Below, piece after piece: positions 1 through 11,095 of a DNA stretch of 64,000 bases. The notes below the pieces were generated by a model. The model was not told the origin of the DNA and ran no database searches. It saw only the letters and a program-made list of their open reading frames with translations. Origin of the DNA: Salinimonas iocasae (GTDB lineage Bacteria; Pseudomonadota; Gammaproteobacteria; Enterobacterales; Alteromonadaceae); contig NZ_CP039852.1 of assembly GCF_006228385.1 (NCBI RefSeq), positions 1,690,001-1,754,000 on the forward strand, read 5' to 3'. The position numbers were made by a program, and so were the translations under genes. Positions within the stretch are counted from its first letter, which is position 1, and each line of letters starts with the position of its first letter.

Positions 1-1956
1 TCCCGTATCGCTTCTCTTGAGTCTGCGTTAAATGAAGATATTGAGAAGGGGCATAACGGGGTGATTGGCTATCAGTTAACCTACGAGCGCGCAGATATTC
101 AGAAAATTTATGCAATGCGTAAAAAAGCGGTAGGCTTGCTGGGGAAAACAGATGGACCGCAAAAGCCTATTGCCTTTGCTGAAGATACCGCGGTGCCGCC
201 TCAAAATCTTGCGGACTTTATCCGTGAATTTCGTGCACTGCTTGATGAACACGGGCTTCAGTACGGCATGTTCGGACATGTTGATGCAGGCGTTTTACAT
301 GTGCGACCTGCACTGGATCTTTGTGATCCCGAGCAGGAAGCGCTGATGCATCAGATTTCCGATGAAGTGGTCGCGCTGGTTTCCAAGCACGGTGGACTGA
401 TGTGGGGCGAGCACGGAAAAGGTTTTCGCAGCGAGTACGGGCCGGAATTCTTTGGTGAGAAATTGTTTGCTGAGTTACGTAAAATCAAGCGCGCTTTCGA
501 TCCGTTCAACAAAATGAACCCCGGCAAGATTTGTACTCCTCTTGGCAGTAACGATGAGCTTGTCAAAGTCTCCGATACTAAAAGGGCGACATACGACAGA
601 ACAATACCTGTCGCGTTCAAGGCCCCGTTCGAGCCTGCCATGAACTGCAACGGTAACGGGTTGTGTTTTAATTACGATACAACCTCACCTATGTGTCCCT
701 CAAGTAAAATCACCCGGGATCGTCGCCATAGTCCCAAAGGCCGAGCCGGCCTGATACGTGAGTGGTTACGACTGCTGGCTGAAAATGGTGTGGATACCAA
801 TAAGCTCAGCGCGTCCACGTTCTCCTCGTCCTGGCTGGATAAATGGCGAAACGCTTACCGTCGGGATGACGATTTCTCCCACGAGGTATTTACCGCAATG
901 GAAGGATGTCTGGCCTGTAAATCCTGTACCAGCCAGTGCCCTGTAAATGTGGATGTGCCCGACTTCCGGTCCCGGTTTTTATCTATTTATTATCAGCGTT
1001 ACGCACGCCCTATGAAGGACCATTTGGTCGCCAATATTGAACGTATGGCGCCACTGATGGCCAAAGCCCCTTCAGTAGTCAACTTTTTCCTGAAGCGCCG
1101 CTGGATGAACGGATTGATGCGAAAGACGGTTGGCTATGTTGATACGCCTTTACTTTCAGTGCCGGCACTTTCAGAGCGTCTGCCGGCCTCAGTTCAGACA
1201 TTCGACATGATGGCACTCCGTGCTATGTCAGCGACTGAAAAATCGAAAAAGGTGTTGATTGTTCAGGATCCTTTCACCAGTTTTTATGATGCTCAGGTGG
1301 TTGCTGATTTTGCTGCGCTGGTTACTAAACTTGGCTTTGAGCCGGTACTTTTGCCTTTCAAACCAAATGGTAAACCAGCACATGTGAAAGGCTTTTTAAA
1401 AGCGTTTGCAGACACCGCGTGCGACACTGCGCAGTTTTTAAATCAACTTCACGAAATTGATATTCCAATGGTGGGTGTCGATGCCTCACTGGTGCTCTGC
1501 TATCGGGATGAATACACTAAAGCCCTGGGCGATAAGCGAGGTGACTTTACCGTTCAGACTGTTCATGAATGGCTCGAAACCCTTCCTGAGGGAACAATTC
1601 GTCCGGGCAGGCAGACCAGCACAACACCTCTGGCGTTGTTCAGCCACTGCACAGAGAAAACTGCCATGCCTACCAGCGAGAAAAAATGGCAGGCTATATT
1701 TAAGCAGGCCGGCAAAGACGTGGATATTGTTGCAGTGGGGTGTTGCGGAATGGCAGGTACCTATGGTCATGAAGCAAGTCAGAAGGAAAAGTCGTTGGGC
1801 ATTTACGCAATGTCATGGGAAACCGCTGTAGCCAGATATCCTGAAGAGGCTGTCATGGCGACAGGATATTCCTGCCGCAGTCAGGTTGATCGAATAGACG
1901 GATTTAAGCCGGCGCATCCACTGCAAAAGTTACTTGCTGCCGTGGAGGCTCACTAA
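1..1956 (+). CDS. ydiJ: YdiJ-like FAD/4Fe-4S oxidoreductase, 5' end missing
   Basis: The frame is open to base 1, so this is the C-terminal ~651 residues of a protein of about 1,000 residues; the N-terminal FAD-binding (PCMH) half lies outside the window. Visible parts are the end of the FAD-linked oxidase C-terminal domain (GKICTPLG near base 525), a cysteine cluster at 646-705, a ferredoxin-like cluster CLACKSCTSQCP at 907-942, and a late CCG motif at 1741-1749 as in HdrB/GlpC-type domains. The family oxidises D-2-hydroxy acids; E. coli YdiJ is described as a D-2-hydroxyglutarate dehydrogenase, which is family knowledge and not tested here. It converges on the GNAT gene with a 1-bp gap. Confidence 0.85.
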   Translation, partial: SRIASLESALNEDIEKGHNGVIGYQLTYERADIQKIYAMRKKAVGLLGKTDGPQKPIAFAEDTAVPPQNLADFIREFRALLDEHGLQYGMFGHVDAGVLHVRPALDLCDPEQEALMHQISDEVVALVSKHGGLMWGEHGKGFRSEYGPEFFGEKLFAELRKIKRAFDPFNKMNPGKICTPLGSNDELVKVSDTKRATYDRTIPVAFKAPFEPAMNCNGNGLCFNYDTTSPMCPSSKITRDRRHSPKGRAGLIREWLRLLAENGVDTNKLSASTFSSSWLDKWRNAYRRDDDFSHEVFTAMEGCLACKSCTSQCPVNVDVPDFRSRFLSIYYQRYARPMKDHLVANIERMAPLMAKAPSVVNFFLKRRWMNGLMRKTVGYVDTPLLSVPALSERLPASVQTFDMMALRAMSATEKSKKVLIVQDPFTSFYDAQVVADFAALVTKLGFEPVLLPFKPNGKPAHVKGFLKAFADTACDTAQFLNQLHEIDIPMVGVDASLVLCYRDEYTKALGDKRGDFTVQTVHEWLETLPEGTIRPGRQTSTTPLALFSHCTEKTAMPTSEKKWQAIFKQAGKDVDIVAVGCCGMAGTYGHEASQKEKSLGIYAMSWETAVARYPEEAVMATGYSCRSQVDRIDGFKPAHPLQKLLAAVEAH

Positions 1957-1957
1957 T

Positions 1958-2416
1958 TCAGTGGAGGTGGTCTGCGTCGGGTAGCCTGAAAGAGGACAGC
2001 GGGCAACTCATCGGTTGCCTGGCTATGCCTGCCTCCATAAATGCAGGCCCGCTACATGTAAAGCCAAGGCTTTCATGATGGCTCACACTGGTTAAATCAC
2101 AGTTCATGGTCAGTGTGGTGATATTAAGTGAATACGCCAGCGTAACCAGCGCACCAAATAGCTGCTTGTAAACGGAAAGATTTCGATAACCAATTCGAAT
2201 GGCAACCCGGCCAATTTCACCGGTAGGCTTAAGTCGGGCAGTAGCAATAGCTTTTTTATCGCCGTCACTGATAATGATATGTAAAGCGCTTTTATCGTCT
2301 TCATCAAACTCAGCTTCACGGGGAAGCTGCCACTCAAGCACGAACACCTGCTCGCGTAACTCAATAAGGCGCTGGCTTGCGCTTTGCCAGTCGACCTGTT
2401 CAATCTGAAATGCCAT
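1958..2416 (-). CDS. GNAT-family N-acetyltransferase
   Basis: A 152-residue protein with the GNAT layout: strand-rich middle, an acetyl-CoA loop region IGRVAIRIGYRN where the usual R/Q-x-x-G-x-G/A pattern is partly kept, and a C-terminal HHESLGF segment typical of the family ('E.lGF'). The ATG at 2416 is chosen over a TTG seven codons upstream (2437); neither has a strong ribosome-binding site. The substrate cannot be told from sequence. It lies 61 bp downstream of roxA on the same strand and may be cotranscribed with it. Confidence 0.75.
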   Translation of the reverse strand: MAFQIEQVDWQSASQRLIELREQVFVLEWQLPREAEFDEDDKSALHIIISDGDKKAIATARLKPTGEIGRVAIRIGYRNLSVYKQLFGALVTLAYSLNITTLTMNCDLTSVSHHESLGFTCSGPAFMEAGIARQPMSCPLSSFRLPDADHLH

Positions 2417-2477
2417 TTTTTGATCCGTATTCTGCAAAATTTATGAAAATGTAGAATCCGGCTCACATCTGGGTTAG

Positions 2478-3611
2478 TTACTCCATTGCCCAATAGCCCT
2501 TATTAATGAGTGTAGCCAAAAGGTCGAAAATTGTACAGTCAGCTCTACTTGTCAGCGACGGTGGAAGCGGCCGTCCGGTGAAGTTAGCCAACATCATCGC
2601 TTTATATTTTTCATCACAGGTAAATGCTTCACCATTTACGTAAAAAGTAAAGTTATCGCTCTCGCTGGTGTAAACGGGCCGGCATCCCGGAGAGGGAACG
2701 ATATCGATTCCATTTTCCAGCGCATTTTTTACATCACTGCGGCTGATGAGTGTTTCAGGAACCTGTTCGGGCAAATACTGATTACTCAAAAAGCGCAATA
2801 GTGCCGTATCACAAGCGTCCGTATCAAGAGCATTTTTTATCAATAGCTTGAGCTGCCTAAGGTCCTCCGGACTTACGCTGGAGGGATCTGCAGCGCGTGT
2901 TCGCGTGGGATCAGAAAATCGAATATTCCCGGTACCGCTTTCCTCAAACATGTCTGGCAGTATATCGAAGAGCTGTGACTGGTCCGGCGCACGAAAGCCT
3001 ATGGAATAGGTAAGGCAATCATTAACAGCGACACCATCGTGGGGCCAGCCGGGTGGAATATAAAGCACATCGCCAGGCTGCAGCACCGTATCTATAACAG
3101 GTTCAAACCCATCTATTTGAGACAGGAGGGGGTGAGGGTAGTGAGTTTCATGTTCTCCAGGCTCACCCACTTTCCAATGCCTTTGCCCTTTTCCCTGGAG
3201 CAAGAATACATCGTACTGGTCCAGATGGGGGCCCACTCCGGCACCAGCGTTAGCAAAACTGACCATCAAATCATCCATCCGCCAGTGGGGGATAAACGAA
3301 AATGTGCGCATAAGTTCACTGGCCTCATCAAGATACTTATCGACACCCTGTACCAGCAACGTCCACTTGCCCTTACACAAGGGGGCAAAGTCTTCAAACG
3401 GCCCCTGGGTTACGTGCCAGTTTCCATCAGTATTCTGGATAATTCTGCTATCAACCTCATCGTCTTCACTTAAACCTGCAAGGTCGTGCTCATCCAGAAA
3501 GTCTGAAAAGTCGCTCAGCGCCTGTCTGAGGACAACCGGCCGCTTTTGCCAGTAATTGGATAGAAAATCATCGATGTCGAAATTAACTGACTGCAAGGTA
3601 AATATCCGCAC
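2478..3611 (-). CDS. roxA: RoxA, 50S ribosomal protein L16 3-hydroxylase
   Basis: 377 residues, close to the 373 of E. coli YcfD/RoxA, a 2-oxoglutarate/Fe(II) oxygenase of the JmjC/cupin superfamily that hydroxylates an arginine of ribosomal protein L16. The iron triad is visible: H129 and D131 in PHLDQYD, and H191 in PPGWPHDG. The start is GTG (complement of 3609-3611), because the conserved N-terminus begins immediately after it. A winged-helix-like C-terminal region follows the cupin, as in the family. Assignment is by motif and length. Confidence 0.9.
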   Translation of the reverse strand: MRIFTLQSVNFDIDDFLSNYWQKRPVVLRQALSDFSDFLDEHDLAGLSEDDEVDSRIIQNTDGNWHVTQGPFEDFAPLCKGKWTLLVQGVDKYLDEASELMRTFSFIPHWRMDDLMVSFANAGAGVGPHLDQYDVFLLQGKGQRHWKVGEPGEHETHYPHPLLSQIDGFEPVIDTVLQPGDVLYIPPGWPHDGVAVNDCLTYSIGFRAPDQSQLFDILPDMFEESGTGNIRFSDPTRTRAADPSSVSPEDLRQLKLLIKNALDTDACDTALLRFLSNQYLPEQVPETLISRSDVKNALENGIDIVPSPGCRPVYTSESDNFTFYVNGEAFTCDEKYKAMMLANFTGRPLPPSLTSRADCTIFDLLATLINKGYWAME

Positions 3612-3701
3612 AAATTAAAAGTGCAAGTGTAACAAAACCTCAGACAGTCAGGGAGAAAATCGAATGGCAGGAGGGTTGTTATTATTGTGCCGGAGCCGGT
3701 G

Positions 3702-4511
3702 TCAGCTTACTTCCGTCAACAACCTTCGGGTTACCGGACAGATGCGGATGGTACCAGGTAAGGTCGATTGCTCCAGGGATGCGGCGCAGTTTACTGTGTT
3801 ACCCCAAATATCCGGTTGCTGTTTAAATCGTCCCAGACAATCAATAATTACCGGCCCGGTAGCAATACCAATGCGCATTTGTAACATGACACCATAACGT
3901 GCAGACAGTAATTGCGTCACAGTAAGTATCGAGTGGGCAAAGCTTATACTGTTGCGCACCCTGTGTTGGGCTGGATCAGGGCAATAAAGCGTACATCCAT
4001 CAGCAACTACCGCTCCGCTGATGGCAAGAAGGCCATCTCCTGTCGTTTTGATTTTATGGATATTGTAATGCTGGCACTGCGTGTCCAACTGCCAGAATAA
4101 ATCATCGAGTAAGTTTACAGTAAACATGTCCCCGTACTGACGACACAACTGTGTAAAGCCAGCCAGATCAGCAAAAATCACCGTGACATTTTCCAGAAAA
4201 CGTCGCTGACTTAGCGATCCAGGTGCAACTGTGTAGCGGTGGGTAAAAACGGTCGTTGGCATTGTTTGTAAACCTGGGAGCATACATTTATCTGAAAAAT
4301 TGCATTTAAAACAGACCGCATGTACGAAGCGCAATACGCTATAGCTGATGAGAACCAATATCAGCCATGGCGCTATAACGATAAAAAGAGGGCACAGGAA
4401 TGCTGCAGTAATCAGGCGCGAGGGGGAGTCAGGAAATAAATAGCGCTGAAATTTATGCAGCTTTGTTTTAAAACGGCGGGTAAACCCAGAAAAATATGAT
4501 TCTGTATCCAT
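3702..4511 (-). CDS. membrane-anchored class III adenylate/guanylate cyclase-like protein
   Basis: 269 residues from the ATG at 4511. Residues ~32-66 are hydrophobic (one long or two short membrane spans), followed by Cys67, Cys70 and Cys76, then a class III cyclase catalytic domain from ~105. Metal aspartates D115 (IFADLAGFT) and D159 (TTGDG), and the adenine-selecting pair K155 and D234 (PDIWGNTVN), are present. The transition-state arginine expected four residues after N241 is Ser245. An upstream in-frame TTG (4568) is less likely because it would put the frame through a strong hairpin. The gene follows purB in the same direction, where E. coli has phoPQ. Activity and nucleotide specificity are uncertain. 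Confidence 0.8.
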   Translation of the reverse strand: MDTESYFSGFTRRFKTKLHKFQRYLFPDSPSRLITAAFLCPLFIVIAPWLILVLISYSVLRFVHAVCFKCNFSDKCMLPGLQTMPTTVFTHRYTVAPGSLSQRRFLENVTVIFADLAGFTQLCRQYGDMFTVNLLDDLFWQLDTQCQHYNIHKIKTTGDGLLAISGAVVADGCTLYCPDPAQHRVRNSISFAHSILTVTQLLSARYGVMLQMRIGIATGPVIIDCLGRFKQQPDIWGNTVNCAASLEQSTLPGTIRICPVTRRLLTEVS

Positions 4512-4561
4512 GGCGACTCTTCTTACCGGAAAAATTTGTTTCCGCCGGTAAGAAAGTCGCC
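4512..4561 (-). promoter_or_regulatory. long hairpin covering the cyclase ribosome-binding site
   Basis: Arms at 4512-4529 and 4545-4561 are complementary over 17 pairs with one bulged base and a 15-base loop. It starts 10 bp after the purB stop and ends at the base before the cyclase ATG. No run of T follows on the minus strand, so it is not a standard terminator. One arm contains the AGAAGAG-like ribosome-binding site. It may reduce cyclase translation or mark the 3' end of the purB message. Confidence 0.6.
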
Positions 4562-4571
4562 TGAACAATTA

Positions 4572-5960
<1,389 letters not shown>

Positions 5961-6590
5961 TCAACTATTGATTAATTTAAGTGCCTGCGAAGCACTTTCT
6001 ACAATGCGTTTACGATTAAACAGAATCTGACGGCGTCGACCACCCATTTGCCGCCACATTACAGCGGCTCTTACACCGGCCAGAAGTAAAGCGCGGACAC
6101 GTTGCTGATTAACGGGCTGGCGTAAATGGTCGGGGTTTCCGGCTACCTGAATTCGTGGCGCCAGAGGACTGATAATATCTGAATATATACTGGCAAGAGA
6201 ACCAGCAATCTGGCTGTCTTCAAAGCTGACGTGGGCGAGCTGCCGCTGAACATGAGATATTCGGTTGCCCAATTCAGCCAGCGCATCAGGTTTTGCAGCC
6301 AGCTTTCGTTCCAGGCCGAGCAGGCTCGCAATATAGCGGGTCAGCTCTGTATCCTTAGAGGCAGACTTATCTGATAACTGCGCCAACAGCGTTTGATAAC
6401 CCGTTTTAAGATTTTCAAGACTGCCAAAAACATGTTGCGGGCTTTCCGGATCAGTGACCAGTATGCTCGAAAGACTCGCCTCAAAGGCGGTATTGTCAAC
6501 ACTTCCGTTGCGGGCAACTTGCTTAACCAGCGCCGCAGCCTGGCACACACCGGCAAGTGCCAGATGCTGTTCTATATGAGGCTCTAACAT
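5961..6590 (-). CDS. hflD: HflD, high-frequency lysogenization protein homolog
   Basis: 209 residues from the ATG at 6590, matching the ~205-213 of the family (DUF489). The conserved N-terminal stretch LALAGVCQAAALVKQVA fits HflD, a mostly helical, peripherally membrane-associated protein first known for interacting with lambda CII in E. coli. The start overlaps the mnmA stop as TGATG, so translation is probably coupled. A longer open frame reaches 6629 inside mnmA but adds non-conserved residues. Its housekeeping role is unclear. Confidence 0.9.
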   Translation of the reverse strand: MLEPHIEQHLALAGVCQAAALVKQVARNGSVDNTAFEASLSSILVTDPESPQHVFGSLENLKTGYQTLLAQLSDKSASKDTELTRYIASLLGLERKLAAKPDALAELGNRISHVQRQLAHVSFEDSQIAGSLASIYSDIISPLAPRIQVAGNPDHLRQPVNQQRVRALLLAGVRAAVMWRQMGGRRRQILFNRKRIVESASQALKLINS

Positions 6591-7735
6591 CAGCGAATAT
6601 AACTCTCGATAATGGCGCCACCCAGACACACTTCGTCCTGATAAAACACGGCTGATTGGCCCGGAGTAACGGCTTTTTGCGGCTCATCAAATTTAACGTG
6701 AACCGTATCGTCACCAGTAGGGGTGACTGTACAGGCGATATCATGCTGACGATAGCGGGTTTTAACCGCGGCGCGGATAGGGCCGGTCAGAGGCTGCCGG
6801 CTTACCCAGTGAATCTGATTGGCAACCAGGCCCTCTGAATAAAGACGGGGATGATCAGCACCCTGACCGACAATCAGTACATTTCGTTTTACATCTTTGT
6901 CGACCACATACCAGGGATCATCACCATAGTCTGCCAGCCCTCCGATATGTAAACCTTTACGCTGACCTAATGTGTGATACATCAGCCCTTCGTGCGTGCC
7001 AATTTCCTCACCTTCAGCTGTTTCTATTTTGCCGGGTTGAGCAGGCAGGTAGCGGGCCAGAAAATCTTTAAACTTGCGTTCACCGATGAAACAAATACCG
7101 GTAGAGTCTTTTTTGTCCGCAGTAACCAGACCCTGTTCTTCAGCGATCCGTCTAACCTCGGGCTTTTCGAGTTCGCCCACAGGAAACAGCGTTTTGGCGA
7201 TATGGTCTTCGCCCAGCGTATAGAGAAAGTAGCTCTGGTCTTTATTATTATCCAAACCGCGCAGCATCTGCCATTTACCGTCGATGAGGCGACGGCGGAC
7301 ATAGTGGCCGGTGGCAATAAAGTCAGCACCGAGATCTTCGGCAGCAAATTCCAGAAACGCCTTAAATTTGATTTCTTTATTACACATGATATCCGGGTTC
7401 GGTGTACGGCCCGCTTTATACTCGGCAAGAAAATACTCAAAGACATTGTCCCAGTATTCTGCAGCAAAATTAATCGTGTGCAGATAAATACCCAGTTTGT
7501 CGGCAACAGCCTGCGCGTCAGCTAAATCTTCCGCAGCAGCGCAATACTCATCGTTGTCGTCTTCTTCCCAGTTTTTCATGAACAGGCCTTCAACCTGATA
7601 ACCCTGTTGCTGTAACAGGTAGGCTGAAACCGACGAATCGACACCGCCGGACATGCCGACGATCACTTTTTGCTGTTCAGTAGGACGCGGGGAAGTTACT
7701 GGATTGGTCACCGTATTCTCTTTACTCATCATCAT
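6590..7735 (-). CDS. mnmA: MnmA, tRNA-specific 2-thiouridylase
   Basis: 381 residues. MnmA activates U34 of tRNA-Lys, -Glu and -Gln with ATP and inserts sulfur. The PP-loop SGGVDSS is at ~29-35, the catalytic pair is D115 and C118 (NPDIMCN), and the second catalytic cysteine is C215 ([10 protein letters not shown]). The protein begins with three consecutive methionine codons (7735, 7732, 7729), so the exact start may shift by two codons; the first 20 residues are a low-conservation leader. First gene of the mnmA-hflD-purB operon. Confidence 0.97.
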   Translation of the reverse strand: MMMSKENTVTNPVTSPRPTEQQKVIVGMSGGVDSSVSAYLLQQQGYQVEGLFMKNWEEDDNDEYCAAAEDLADAQAVADKLGIYLHTINFAAEYWDNVFEYFLAEYKAGRTPNPDIMCNKEIKFKAFLEFAAEDLGADFIATGHYVRRRLIDGKWQMLRGLDNNKDQSYFLYTLGEDHIAKTLFPVGELEKPEVRRIAEEQGLVTADKKDSTGICFIGERKFKDFLARYLPAQPGKIETAEGEEIGTHEGLMYHTLGQRKGLHIGGLADYGDDPWYVVDKDVKRNVLIVGQGADHPRLYSEGLVANQIHWVSRQPLTGPIRAAVKTRYRQHDIACTVTPTGDDTVHVKFDEPQKAVTPGQSAVFYQDEVCLGGAIIESYIR

Positions 7736-7830
7736 GTCTTTTGAAGGTGGCGGATTCTAACAAAAAATACCGTCTAAAGCACGGCTTTCGGCCTATGTCA
7801 GTGGGGATGGCCACAGCCAGATTCAACCGT

Positions 7831-8382
7831 TTACATATCCAGTTTCAGGAAACCGCCATTCTCTATCCCATCAATCGTCCAACTACCTACGCGATAACGA
7901 ATTAATCGAAGTGTGGGATAACCGACGTGGGCAGTCATGCGCCTTACCTGGCGATTTCGTCCTTCAGTGATGGTGATGCTTAGCCACGATGTAGGGATAT
8001 GCTTCCTGAAACGAACGGGTGGATGGCGTTCCCACAACACTGGTTCATCGATTCGCTTCACTTTTGCCGGGCGCGTGGGGCCGTCTTTCAGTGTAATGCC
8101 CTCACATAATTGCCTGATGGCGAGTTCGCTAATATCACCTTCAACCTGCGCATAGTACGTTTTGCTGGTTTTTTCAGCGGGGTTTGCCAGCTTATGCTGC
8201 AATTTGCCGTCATTGGTGAGCACCAGTAACCCTTCTGAGTCGCGGTCCAGCCGGCCGGCGGGATAAACATCGGGTACGCTGATAAAATCTTTCAGGGTGG
8301 CGCGGTCGTTGCCATCTGTGAACTGGGAAAGAACATTGTACGGTTTATTAAATAGCACCACGCAGGATGGCTTTTTTGGCAT
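7831..8382 (-). CDS. rluE: RluE, 23S rRNA pseudouridine synthase (U2457)
   Basis: 183 residues from the ATG at 8382, which has GGAG seven bases upstream. An open extension to 8490 would add an unconserved, cysteine-rich 36 residues. The RsuA/RluB/E/F-type catalytic motif [17 protein letters not shown] and the C-terminal [10 protein letters not shown] are intact. In E. coli RluE modifies U2457 of 23S rRNA. Gene order icd-rluE-(nudJ)-mnmA-hflD-purB is conserved with E. coli, except that nudJ is absent here. Confidence 0.93.
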   Translation of the reverse strand: MPKKPSCVVLFNKPYNVLSQFTDGNDRATLKDFISVPDVYPAGRLDRDSEGLLVLTNDGKLQHKLANPAEKTSKTYYAQVEGDISELAIRQLCEGITLKDGPTRPAKVKRIDEPVLWERHPPVRFRKHIPTSWLSITITEGRNRQVRRMTAHVGYPTLRLIRYRVGSWTIDGIENGGFLKLDM

Positions 8383-8525
8383 CAGGGGCTCCGGGTTGAA
8401 CTGTAATATCGGCAATGATGCTAAACAGCATATAAAAACTGCCGCACCTGCCTTCGGGCAAATGGTCAAACCATCAGCGATCGGCAACATTTGAATGATC
8501 CTTGACCGTAAGACAATGGTATGAC

Positions 8526-8553
8526 TTGTAACTAAAATATTCGTCCATATACT
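8526..8553 (+). promoter_or_regulatory. predicted sigma70-type promoter for icd
   Basis: TTGTAA (8526-8531) and TATACT (8548-8553) are separated by 16 bases. If used, the message would carry a leader of about 195 bases before the icd start. Prediction by eye only. Confidence 0.35.
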
Positions 8554-8755
8554 AATGAGCGCGGCATGAATTGCTCGGGTATCTGACTGTCATTTTCGCT
8601 TGCTGGTCTTGGGTCGAGTCGGGCACGCAACAGCGATTAGCCCTGCAACAATATTACCATGCCTGTCGAGGCGGGGGACGAATTTTTGTCAATTTCATCT
8701 TTCGTATTCAACGGATTAATACGGTACAGACGTACCGAAAACATTGAGGTATATA

Positions 8756-10978
8756 ATGACCAAAGCCAAGTCGACTATCGTCTATACCAAAACTGACGAA
8801 GCGCCAATGCTGGCGACTTATTCGTTGCTTCCTATCATTGAAAAATTTGCTGGCGCAGCAGATATCGATATCGAATTGAGCGATATCTCTCTGGCTGCTC
8901 GTATCCTTGCGAATTTCTCTGATTATCTGAATGACGACCAGAAAGTGCCAGACGCATTAGCGGAGCTTGGTGAGTTAACCCAAAATCCGAATGCCAATAT
9001 CATAAAGCTGCCAAATATCAGCGCTTCAATTCCTCAGCTACGCGCTACGATCAAAGAATTGAAGGCGCAGGGCTTTGATGTTCCTGAGTTCCCGGATGAC
9101 CCGAAAACTGACGAAGAAAAAGATATTCGCGAACGATATGGTAAGGTTCTGGGCAGTGCGGTAAACCCGGTATTGCGTGAAGGTAACTCTGACCGTCGTG
9201 CACCTACTGCAGTTAAAAACTTTGCGCGTAAATATCCTCATTCAATGGGCGAGTGGAGCCAGGCTTCACAATCGCATGTTGCGCATATGCGTGGCGGTGA
9301 CTTCTTCTCAAGCGAAAAATCGACCACCATCGAAAAAGATGGATATGTGTCGATTGAATTCACCGATAAACAAGCCAACAAGAAAACATTAAAGCCTAAA
9401 GTTAATCTGCTTGCCGGTGAAGTGATTGACGGCATGTATATGAGCAAAAAAGCACTGTGTGACTTTTTTGAAGAACAGATTGAAGATGCCAAGAAGAACA
9501 ATATCCTGTTCTCTTTGCACGTAAAAGCAACCATGATGAAGGTGTCTCACCCCATCGTGTTTGGTCACTGTGTTAAAGTTTTCTACAAAGAGTTGTTCGA
9601 TAAATACGGCGAGCTTTTTGACGAGCTAGGCGTAAATCCAAACAATGGTTTAGGCAGTGTTTACGACAAAATTGAAAGCCTGCCAGAGTCTCAGCGCTCA
9701 GAAATCCAGCGTGACATCAATGCCTGCTATGGCAACCGTCCACCGATTGCGATGGTTAACTCTGACAAAGGCATTTCGAATCTGCACGTACCCAGCGATG
9801 TTATCGTTGATGCCTCCATGCCGGCGATGATCCGTAATTCAGGACAAATGTGGGGACCGGATGGAAAGCCTCACGACACCAAAGCGGTTATTCCTGAAAG
9901 TACCTATGCCACCATCTATCAGGAAGTTATCAACTTCTGTAAGACACACGGTGCCTTTGACCCGACGACGATGGGCACAGTGCCAAATGTAGGTCTAATG
10001 GCGCAAAAAGCCGAAGAGTATGGCTCGCACGATAAGACGTTCGAAATGGAGAGTGACGGTACAGTTCAGATTGTTGATCAGGATGGCAATGTACTGATTG
10101 AGCATCAGGTTGAAGAGGGCGATATCTGGCGCATGTGTCAGGTAAAAGATCTGCCTATCCAGGACTGGGTCAAGCTTGCTGTAACCCGTGCCCGTCAGTC
10201 TGGCATGCCTGCCGTATTCTGGCTGGACGATGAACGCGCGCACGATGCGCAGCTGATTAAGAAGGTTAATAAGTATCTTCAGGAGCATGATACCAGTGAC
10301 CTTGATATTCAGATTATGTCTCCGGTACGCGCTATTCGTTATAGCATGGAGCGTGCGATGCGTGGCCTGGATACTATCTCTGTTACCGGAAACGTATTGC
10401 GTGACTATCTAACCGATTTATTCCCGATTCTGGAGTTAGGTACAAGTGCGAAGATGCTGTCAATCGTACCGTTGATGGCTGGTGGCGGTTTATATGAAAC
10501 CGGTGCAGGTGGTTCAGCGCCTAAGCATGTACAGCAGTTTGTTGAAGAAGGGCACCTGCGTTGGGATTCACTGGGTGAGTTCCTGGCACTTGCTGTGTCT
10601 TTGGAAGATGTTGCTATCAAAAATGACAACAACAGAGCGAAGATAATTGGTAAGGCACTGGATAAAGCCACTGAAACATTACTAAACAATGGTAAATCGC
10701 CTAAGCGTAAAGCGGGCGAACTGGATAATCGTGGTAGTCATGTTTGGCTTGCCCTATATTGGGCGCAGGAAGTCGCTAATCAGTCTGAAGATGAAGCCCT
10801 GGCTGCTGAGTTTAAAGACATTGCCGAGAAGCTCGAAAAGAACATCGATAAGGTGCTTGAAGAGATCGACGCGACCCAGGGTAAAGAACAGGATATCGGT
10901 GGTTATTATTACCCCGATCCGAAGAAAGTCTACAACGCGATGTCACCCAGTAAAACATTGCATGACATTCTGGGCTAA
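8756..10978 (+). CDS. icd: NADP-dependent isocitrate dehydrogenase, monomeric type
   Basis: 740 residues, the size of the monomeric IDH family (about 740) and unlike the ~416-residue homodimeric enzyme of E. coli. It oxidatively decarboxylates isocitrate to 2-oxoglutarate in the TCA cycle. Family-typical segments are the N-terminal [23 protein letters not shown], and the C-terminal [11 protein letters not shown]. The ATG at 8756 is preferred over a TTG at 8744 because GAGGT lies five bases upstream. A short inverted repeat (CGGTAC at 8722-8727, GTACCG at 8732-8737) sits just before the start. The gene stands in the same place as E. coli icd, next to rluE, but belongs to an unrelated-length class. 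Confidence 0.96.
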   Translation: MTKAKSTIVYTKTDEAPMLATYSLLPIIEKFAGAADIDIELSDISLAARILANFSDYLNDDQKVPDALAELGELTQNPNANIIKLPNISASIPQLRATIKELKAQGFDVPEFPDDPKTDEEKDIRERYGKVLGSAVNPVLREGNSDRRAPTAVKNFARKYPHSMGEWSQASQSHVAHMRGGDFFSSEKSTTIEKDGYVSIEFTDKQANKKTLKPKVNLLAGEVIDGMYMSKKALCDFFEEQIEDAKKNNILFSLHVKATMMKVSHPIVFGHCVKVFYKELFDKYGELFDELGVNPNNGLGSVYDKIESLPESQRSEIQRDINACYGNRPPIAMVNSDKGISNLHVPSDVIVDASMPAMIRNSGQMWGPDGKPHDTKAVIPESTYATIYQEVINFCKTHGAFDPTTMGTVPNVGLMAQKAEEYGSHDKTFEMESDGTVQIVDQDGNVLIEHQVEEGDIWRMCQVKDLPIQDWVKLAVTRARQSGMPAVFWLDDERAHDAQLIKKVNKYLQEHDTSDLDIQIMSPVRAIRYSMERAMRGLDTISVTGNVLRDYLTDLFPILELGTSAKMLSIVPLMAGGGLYETGAGGSAPKHVQQFVEEGHLRWDSLGEFLALAVSLEDVAIKNDNNRAKIIGKALDKATETLLNNGKSPKRKAGELDNRGSHVWLALYWAQEVANQSEDEALAAEFKDIAEKLEKNIDKVLEEIDATQGKEQDIGGYYYPDPKKVYNAMSPSKTLHDILG

Positions 10979-10995
10979 TCCCCAAAATTGATATA

Positions 10996-11022
10996 AAAAA
11001 GCCCGGCTATGCCGGGCTTTTT
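10996..11022 (+). terminator. Rho-independent terminator of icd
   Basis: The stem AGCCCGGC / GCCGGGCT with loop TAT is followed by a run of T, 18 bp after the icd stop. Confidence 0.9.
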
Positions 11023-11095
11023 AGTATGTTGGTCTATCAGTATTTATTTGTGTTGCGGAAACTTCATGAATGTGAATATTAACAGTCACTCAACG

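Noticed and set aside
4512..4568. TTG start for the cyclase 19 codons upstream
   Set aside because: It would translate through the hairpin and add an arginine-rich leader with no support.
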